From a virus: a DNA stretch of 33,567 nt. Of this stretch, positions 29,652 to 33,567 are shown in pieces; the first letter of the stretch is position 1, and every line of letters starts with the position of its first letter. The notes under the pieces were generated by a model that was given only the letters and a program-made list of their open reading frames with translations, had not been told where the DNA came from and did no database searches. The stretch covers positions 1 through 33,567 of the IMG/VR virus record IMGVR_UViG_3300027805_000050; one strand, given 5' to 3'. Made by a program: the position numbers and the translations under genes.

Positions 29652-31197
29652 AACCAAGGAAACCTCGGACAAGTCGGTGCCGGTGGCTGGGCTGAATCTG
29701 GACTTCAGCAGCTCCCCGGTGATCTATGACTTCATCCAGAGCAAGAACTTTGTGCAGGGCATCATGGGCCCGGTGGGGTCTGGCAAGAGCTACGGGTGCG
29801 CGAGCAAGATCTTCATCAAGGCGGTGCAGCAAAAGCCCAGCCCGGTGGACAACATCCGGTATTCGCGCTGGGCGGTGGTCAGGAACAGCTACCCGATGCT
29901 CAAGACCACCACCATCAAGACATGGCTCGACCTGTTCCCGGAGGCCACCTTTGGCCCGATGCTGTGGACACCGCCCATCACCCACCACATCAGGCTGCCG
30001 GCCCGTGGTGACGCGGCTGGGATCGACTGCGAGGTCATCTTCCTGGCCCTTGACCAGCCCAAGGATGTCCGAAAACTGCTCTCCCTGGAGCTGACCGGGG
30101 CTTGGGTCAACGAGGCCCGTGAGCTGCCCAAGGCGGTGATCGATGGATTGACCCACCGGGTGGGTCGATACCCCACCAAGCGCGATGGCGGGGCCACATG
30201 GCACGGCATCTGGATGGATACCAACCCAATGGACGACGACCATTGGTGGCACCGCATGGCCGAGAAGGAGAAGATGACCGGCCAGTACGCCTGGAAGTTC
30301 TGGAAACAGCCCGGCGGCGTGGTGCCGGTGGCAGTTGAAGACCTGCCCGAGATGCCCGAGGCCAACGACCACATCTTTGCCAGCGGCAAGTGGTGGAAGG
30401 TCAACCCGATGGCTGAGAATGTCCACAACTTACCCCCAGGTTACTACCAGCAGATGCTGCTGGGCAAGAATCTGGACTGGATTCGCTGCTATGCCGGGGG
30501 CGAGTACACCTATGTCCAGGAAGGCCGGCCTGTCTGGCCCGAATATGAGGACTCGACCATGTCTGGCGACACCGAGATCGACCCCACGGTGCCGATTCAG
30601 GTGGGGCTGGACTTTGGTCTGACCCCGGCGGCCACCATTGGCCAGCGGCTGCCCAATGGCCGGTGGCTGATCCACCAGGAGATCGTGACTTTTGACATGG
30701 GCCTAGAGCGCTTTGGCCACCAACTGCTGGGCGAGCTCAACCAGCGCTACCCCAACCACCAAGTGATGATCTGGGGCGACCCGGCGGGCATGGCCAGGGA
30801 CGCGATCTACGAGGTCACCGCGTTCGATCACCTGAAGACCTTGGGCCTGCGTGCCCAGCCCACGGCCAGCAACGACTTCAAGGTGCGCCGCGAGGCATCT
30901 GCAGCCCCCATGCAGCGCCTGATCGCCGGCAAGCCTGGGCTCATCGTCAACCGCGAGTGCAAGCTGCTGCGCAAGGCGCTGGCCGGCGGCTACCACTTCA
31001 AGCGGGTGGCGGTCGGGGCTGGTCAGGAGCGCTTCCGGGATGCGCCCAACAAGAACGAGCACTCCCACATTGGCGACAGCTTTGGCTACCTGATGCTGGG
31101 CGGCGGCGAGTACAACCGGATGACCCGCACCCACCAGCTCGGCGGCAGACCCATGGGCCAGTCCAGCGCCAGCACCGACTTCGATGTGTTTGCGTGA
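29644..31197 (+). CDS. terL: terminase large subunit
   Basis: A 517-residue packaging motor and nuclease. ATG 29644 is best spaced from AAGGGG (29633-29638); ATG 29641 is just before it. The ATPase domain has Walker A GPVGSGKS (42-49) and the catalytic Glu157 in GAWVNEAREL. The RNase H-like nuclease domain has Asp323 in VGLDFGLTP, Asp379 in WGDPAG and Asp478 in HIGDSFGY. It cuts concatemers and pumps DNA through the portal. The start overlaps the end of the small subunit gene. No cos or pac site could be identified by reading. Confidence 0.95.
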   Translation: MARTKETSDKSVPVAGLNLDFSSSPVIYDFIQSKNFVQGIMGPVGSGKSYGCASKIFIKAVQQKPSPVDNIRYSRWAVVRNSYPMLKTTTIKTWLDLFPEATFGPMLWTPPITHHIRLPARGDAAGIDCEVIFLALDQPKDVRKLLSLELTGAWVNEARELPKAVIDGLTHRVGRYPTKRDGGATWHGIWMDTNPMDDDHWWHRMAEKEKMTGQYAWKFWKQPGGVVPVAVEDLPEMPEANDHIFASGKWWKVNPMAENVHNLPPGYYQQMLLGKNLDWIRCYAGGEYTYVQEGRPVWPEYEDSTMSGDTEIDPTVPIQVGLDFGLTPAATIGQRLPNGRWLIHQEIVTFDMGLERFGHQLLGELNQRYPNHQVMIWGDPAGMARDAIYEVTAFDHLKTLGLRAQPTASNDFKVRREASAAPMQRLIAGKPGLIVNRECKLLRKALAGGYHFKRVAVGAGQERFRDAPNKNEHSHIGDSFGYLMLGGGEYNRMTRTHQLGGRPMGQSSASTDFDVFA

Positions 31198-31223
31198 GCG
31201 CTATCACAAGGATATACAGGCCA

Positions 31224-31254
31224 TTGCATAGCGTCCAAAGCCCAATAGAATCGC
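31224..31254 (+). promoter_or_regulatory. sigma-70-like promoter ahead of cupin gene
   Basis: TTGCAT (31224-31229) and TAGAAT (31246-31251) with a 16-base spacer, continuing CGC. It matches the capsid promoter at 2906-2936 in both boxes, spacer length and the bases after the -10. A 6-bp inverted repeat, CGCTAT (31199-31204)/ATAGCG (31228-31233), touches the -35. Transcription would begin about two bases before ATG 31260. Confidence 0.6.
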
Positions 31255-31259
31255 TTGGT

Positions 31260-31739
31260 ATGAGCACCGCCATCATTGAACTGCCACAGGCAAATCTGCC
31301 TGCGCCGATAGCGCGGCAGAAGATCATGGACATCCAGCGGGTGTGTCAGGCGCTGCCCGATGGCCAGCGTATTGACCCAGACGATGCCCCGCTCAAGCAC
31401 TGGCTTGCCCCTGGCATCTATGCCAGAGAGATCCACCTGTCTGCTGGCACCGTAGTGGTCGGCAGGATTCACCGGCACCGCCACTTCAACATCATTAGTA
31501 AGGGCAGTATCACCTGCTACACCGAGTTTGGGTTGGAGACTCACACCGCGCCTGCTTCGTTCATCTCAGAGCCGGGCACCAAGCGGGTGGTCTACACGCA
31601 TGAAGATGCGATCTGGACGACGATTCACTCAAACCCGACCGACGAGACAGACATCCCAACCCTTGAAGACATGTTCACCGCGCTTGAATACGCCGAGCTG
31701 GGCATGGAAGTTTTTGAACCTATGGAGGTAATCCGATGA
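31260..31739 (+). CDS. cupin-fold protein
   Basis: A 159-residue protein from ATG 31260; an in-frame GTG at 31194 overlapping the terL stop (GTGA) would add 22 residues. The middle shows a single-domain cupin pattern: a GIYAREIHLSAGTVVVGRIH strand pair with HRHRHFN as metal-ligand region, ISKGSITCYTE, and FISEPGTKRVVYTHEDAIW. The HxH pair suggests metal binding. Cupins in this place are common in podovirus late regions, but their role (virion part or small-molecule enzyme) is unknown. No ribosome site precedes the ATG, consistent with leaderless translation from the predicted promoter. Confidence 0.75.
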   Translation: MSTAIIELPQANLPAPIARQKIMDIQRVCQALPDGQRIDPDDAPLKHWLAPGIYAREIHLSAGTVVVGRIHRHRHFNIISKGSITCYTEFGLETHTAPASFISEPGTKRVVYTHEDAIWTTIHSNPTDETDIPTLEDMFTALEYAELGMEVFEPMEVIR

Positions 31740-32185
31740 GTTATGTGATCTCTGGTGCCGTCATCTTTTACACCGCAGTCAACGCCAACCAAGCACGGAA
31801 ATCCCGGCAACAGGCCGAGAACGACCAGCGCACCCTGCTGGCGCAGCAGGCCTCCGATCAGGCCGCCATGCGCACCGAGCTGGCCAAGCAGACGGCTGAG
31901 TACGCCAAGCAGGGTTCTGCCCTGGAGCAGCAGGCCCAGACCGCCCGGCAGCAGTTTGAGCAGTCGCAGCTCACCTACCAGACCAACAAGCTGGAGATGG
32001 AGCGCAAGGCCAAGGAGGTGCAGGCCGCTGCCGACGAGGAGCGCCGCAAGGCCGCCGCAGCCGAGGCCTCCTCGCTCAGGGCTCGCACCCGTGGTGGCCG
32101 CCGCTCGCTGCTGTCTGGTGAGCGCATGGACGCCGAGCTGGGCGTTGCAATGGATCTGGGCAGCGGCGGCATGAGGATTCAGTAA
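31736..32185 (+). CDS. coiled-coil protein with N-terminal hydrophobic segment
   Basis: A 149-residue protein behind a strong GGAGGT ribosome site and ATGA overlap. A short hydrophobic start (YVISGAVIFYTAVNA) leads into a long Gln/Ala/Glu/Lys-rich coiled coil (about 20-110). The C-terminus has RGGRRSLLSGERMDAELG, resembling the end of small podovirus internal or head-tail proteins. It may be a virion or ejection protein. Function is not established. Confidence 0.65.
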   Translation: MSYVISGAVIFYTAVNANQARKSRQQAENDQRTLLAQQASDQAAMRTELAKQTAEYAKQGSALEQQAQTARQQFEQSQLTYQTNKLEMERKAKEVQAAADEERRKAAAAEASSLRARTRGGRRSLLSGERMDAELGVAMDLGSGGMRIQ

Positions 32186-32790
32186 TGGCCACCCTGCCCC
32201 AATTCAAGCAGCGCCAGATCGCCCGGCGCAGCACCTCTGACATCGACCGGCTGGCCAAGCAGTACAAGGCCAACATCGATGCGCTGACAGGCGAGTATCA
32301 GACCGCCTTCACCGGCTACCAAGCCGGCGTGGCCGAGAAGATGAAGCCGTTTGAGGCGCAGATGGCGACCTACAAGGAGTCGCTGTTGCCGACCTATGAG
32401 GCCCAGAAGGCTGCCTACCAGCAGAAGCTGGAGGACTACAACAAGCTGCTGGCCGACATCGAGGCCAACCCGGTGACTGAGGAAATCGGTGTCCGAGAGT
32501 ACAAGGTGCCGAGATGGGGTCTGTTTGGTTTGGCCGGATACGAGACCAAGCGCGAACAATTCACCTATTACGCGCCCAAGGAAATCCCGAAGTTCACCGA
32601 GACAGCCCCGGCCCTACCTGAAGCACCGACTGCGCCAACCATCGAGGAGTTCGATTCCTCGCAGTTTGGGGCCAAGAAGGCCGAGGCAGAGAGTGTGTTC
32701 AAGCGCGAGGTCGGCGAGCGCCGCGCCGCCAAGATCGGAGCTGTGTCTCGCAAGGTCACAAGACCCCTACTTTCAGGAGAGCAAGGATGA
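32185..32790 (+). CDS. coiled-coil structural-type protein
   Basis: A 201-residue protein with a helical, Gln/Tyr/Lys-rich first half (about 15-95), an aromatic segment (KVPRWGLFGLAGYETKREQF), a Pro/Ala linker (about 130-160) and a charged end closing in TRPLLSGEQ. The LLSG element recurs in the protein encoded just upstream (SLLSGERM), suggesting that the two proteins are related or share a binding site. It is placed in the head/packaging region. Role unknown. Confidence 0.65.
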   Translation: MATLPQFKQRQIARRSTSDIDRLAKQYKANIDALTGEYQTAFTGYQAGVAEKMKPFEAQMATYKESLLPTYEAQKAAYQQKLEDYNKLLADIEANPVTEEIGVREYKVPRWGLFGLAGYETKREQFTYYAPKEIPKFTETAPALPEAPTAPTIEEFDSSQFGAKKAEAESVFKREVGERRAAKIGAVSRKVTRPLLSGEQG

Positions 32791-32951
32791 AAGACATGAA
32801 GGCCAAGATGCAAGAAAAGGTTGCCAAGGTCATGCGCGAGTACAAGGCCGGCAAGCTCAAGAGCTCCAGCGGCCAGAAGGTGGCCAGCCGTGATCAGGCC
32901 GTGGCCATCGCCATGAGCGAGGCCGAGCAGATGAAGAAAGGCAAGAAATGA
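32787..32951 (+). CDS. small basic DUF6496-like protein
   Basis: A 54-residue Lys-rich protein with the pattern VMREYKAGKLKSSSGQKV followed by QAVAIAMSEAE, which matches small DUF6496 phage proteins as I know them. ATGA overlaps occur at both ends. Function is unknown; the high positive charge is compatible with nucleic acid or capsid binding. Confidence 0.75.
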   Translation: MKDMKAKMQEKVAKVMREYKAGKLKSSSGQKVASRDQAVAIAMSEAEQMKKGKK

Positions 32952-33106
32952 AGGAAGTCTGGGACAAACCTAGGCCCAAGGATCTGGGCAAGCCCAAGGA
33001 GTTGTCGTCTGCCGAGAAGCGGATGGCCATGCGCCGGGCCGCCAAAGCTGGCCGGCCATACCCCAATCTGGTGGACAACATGGCCGCCGCAGGAGGCAAG
33101 AAATGA
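32948..33106 (+). CDS. small basic protein with AGRPYPNLVDN motif
   Basis: A 52-residue protein: RPKDLGKPKELS, a basic helix and an AGRPYPNLVDNMAA end that I recognise from small proteins in the head region of environmental phages. It is coupled by ATGA overlaps on both sides. Function is unknown. It is too short for most gene callers at default settings but has a recognisable motif. Confidence 0.7.
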   Translation: MKEVWDKPRPKDLGKPKELSSAEKRMAMRRAAKAGRPYPNLVDNMAAAGGKK

Positions 33107-33282
33107 AAGTCGAGATCGAGATCGAAAACGAAATGGAGGACAAGGTCGAGCTCTCCAAGCTGCCGCCTGCCCTGCGCAAGAAGATCGAGAAGTACATGGC
33201 CGCCAAGAAGCCTGAAGCGCCCATGAAAAGCCTCAAGCAGATGATGCATGAAGCCAAACTGGAAGAAGAGGACGAGGACTGA
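33103..33282 (+). CDS. small acidic-ended hypothetical protein
   Basis: A 59-residue protein with an acidic start (VEIEIENEMEDKVELSKLP), a basic helical middle (LRKKIEKYMAAKK) and an acidic end (EEEDED). It follows two strongly basic tiny proteins with a four-base overlap and overlaps the next start by one base (TGATG). The charge alternation suggests possible complex formation. No family recognised. Confidence 0.65.
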   Translation: MKVEIEIENEMEDKVELSKLPPALRKKIEKYMAAKKPEAPMKSLKQMMHEAKLEEEDED

Positions 33283-33567
33283 TGTCTCGCCTGCGCGATC
33301 CAGATGGTGGTCTGACCGAGGCTGGCCGGCGTAAGTTTGAGCGCTCAGGCGAGAGCAAGAACCTGCAGCCTGGGGTCAAGGACGCCAGCCCAATTGGTGA
33401 GCGTGCTCGGCGTAAGGGCTCATTCCTGACCCGCTTCTACACCAACCCGAGCGGGCCCCTGGTGGACAAGGACGGCGATCCGACTCGGCTGGCCCTGGCA
33501 GCCAATGCCTGGGGCGAGCCGGTGCCACGCACTGCCGGCGCTGCTGCAAGGCTGGCCGCCAAGATCG
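33282..33567 (+). CDS. DUF6321-like small phage protein, N-terminal part (continues at 1-168)
   Basis: ATG 33282 overlaps the previous stop. The frame runs off the window end; it matches in phase the frame at 1-168, giving a 107-residue protein starting MSRLRDPDGGLTEAGRRKF, followed by LQPGVKDASP and FYTNPSGPLVD. This pattern fits DUF6321 phage proteins. The last four bases of the window (atcg) disagree with the equivalent place at 127-130 (ggca), so the final codon shown here is unreliable. Function is unknown. Confidence 0.8.
   Translation, partial: MSRLRDPDGGLTEAGRRKFERSGESKNLQPGVKDASPIGERARRKGSFLTRFYTNPSGPLVDKDGDPTRLALAANAWGEPVPRTAGAAARLAAKI
33438..33563 (+). repeat. right copy of 126-bp exact terminal direct repeat
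   Basis: Identical to 1-126. The four bases after it (33564-33567) do not match 127-130, which marks the end of agreement. Confidence 0.95.

Noticed and set aside
172-31197. Interpretation as a prophage inside a bacterial chromosome
   Set aside because: The ends overlap exactly to form a circle, and there are no bacterial flanking genes.
1-33567. tRNA genes, CRISPR arrays, diversity-generating retroelement, insertion sequences
   Set aside because: No cloverleaf-like segment, regularly spaced repeat array, reverse transcriptase or transposase was seen on reading the intergenic regions and the translated frames.

Overview
The window is an essentially complete genome of a small tailed phage with a T7-like (podovirus) virion, about 33.4 kb, given as a linearised circle. 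Bases 1-126 recur exactly at 33438-33563, and a DUF6321-type gene that starts at 33282 is completed by the open frame at 1-168. GC content is high (roughly 60% by eye) and genes are very tightly packed, with many 4-base ATGA stop/start overlaps. The gene content resembles phages of freshwater or soil Betaproteobacteria (Burkholderiales). That host is an inference from protein style, not something the sequence proves. I see no tRNA, CRISPR array, insertion sequence, RNA polymerase or DNA polymerase gene.

Layout of the plus-strand late region. Packaging and head: TerS and TerL (29232-31197), a cupin-fold protein behind its own predicted promoter, two coiled-coil proteins and a run of tiny genes (31260-33567, continuing at 1-168), portal, Bbp19-like protein and scaffold (172-2815). 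A strong terminator, a promoter with an inverted repeat and a leader then precede the major capsid protein and a small head protein (3073-4221). Tail and ejection: tail tube A and B proteins, a gp14-like protein and three very large internal virion/ejection proteins (4294-15043). Adsorption: a tail fibre with a T7 gp17-like N-terminus, an Ala/Ser heptad shaft and a self-cleaving S74 chaperone, then a second adhesin-like protein (15077-18173). Lysis: five small membrane or membrane-associated proteins and a GH24-type lysozyme (18173-20524).

The minus strand (20499-24123) is a recombination operon: RecT annealing protein, YqaJ-type exonuclease, small unknown proteins (including an easily missed 28-residue membrane peptide) and a serine recombinase. 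It diverges from the plus-strand early operon across a 174-bp control region that holds three different dyad symmetries.

The plus-strand early operon (24298-28119) encodes a ribbon-helix-helix regulator, a degenerate HNH-like protein, a RuvC-type resolvase, several small unknowns, a protein with a sigma-70 region 4 domain, a zinc-ribbon protein and a winged-helix replication initiator. Inside the initiator gene are palindromic iterons followed by an AT-rich stretch with a tandem repeat. This is the arrangement of the lambda O origin and is the most interesting part of the window. One 10-mer of the iteron region (CTGTACAACC) also occurs in the divergent control region and in the non-coding gap after the initiator, which suggests one protein may link replication and transcription control. 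After that gap come a C2H2 zinc-finger protein, an SSB-like protein with a DDDVPF tip, a small protein and the terminase genes.
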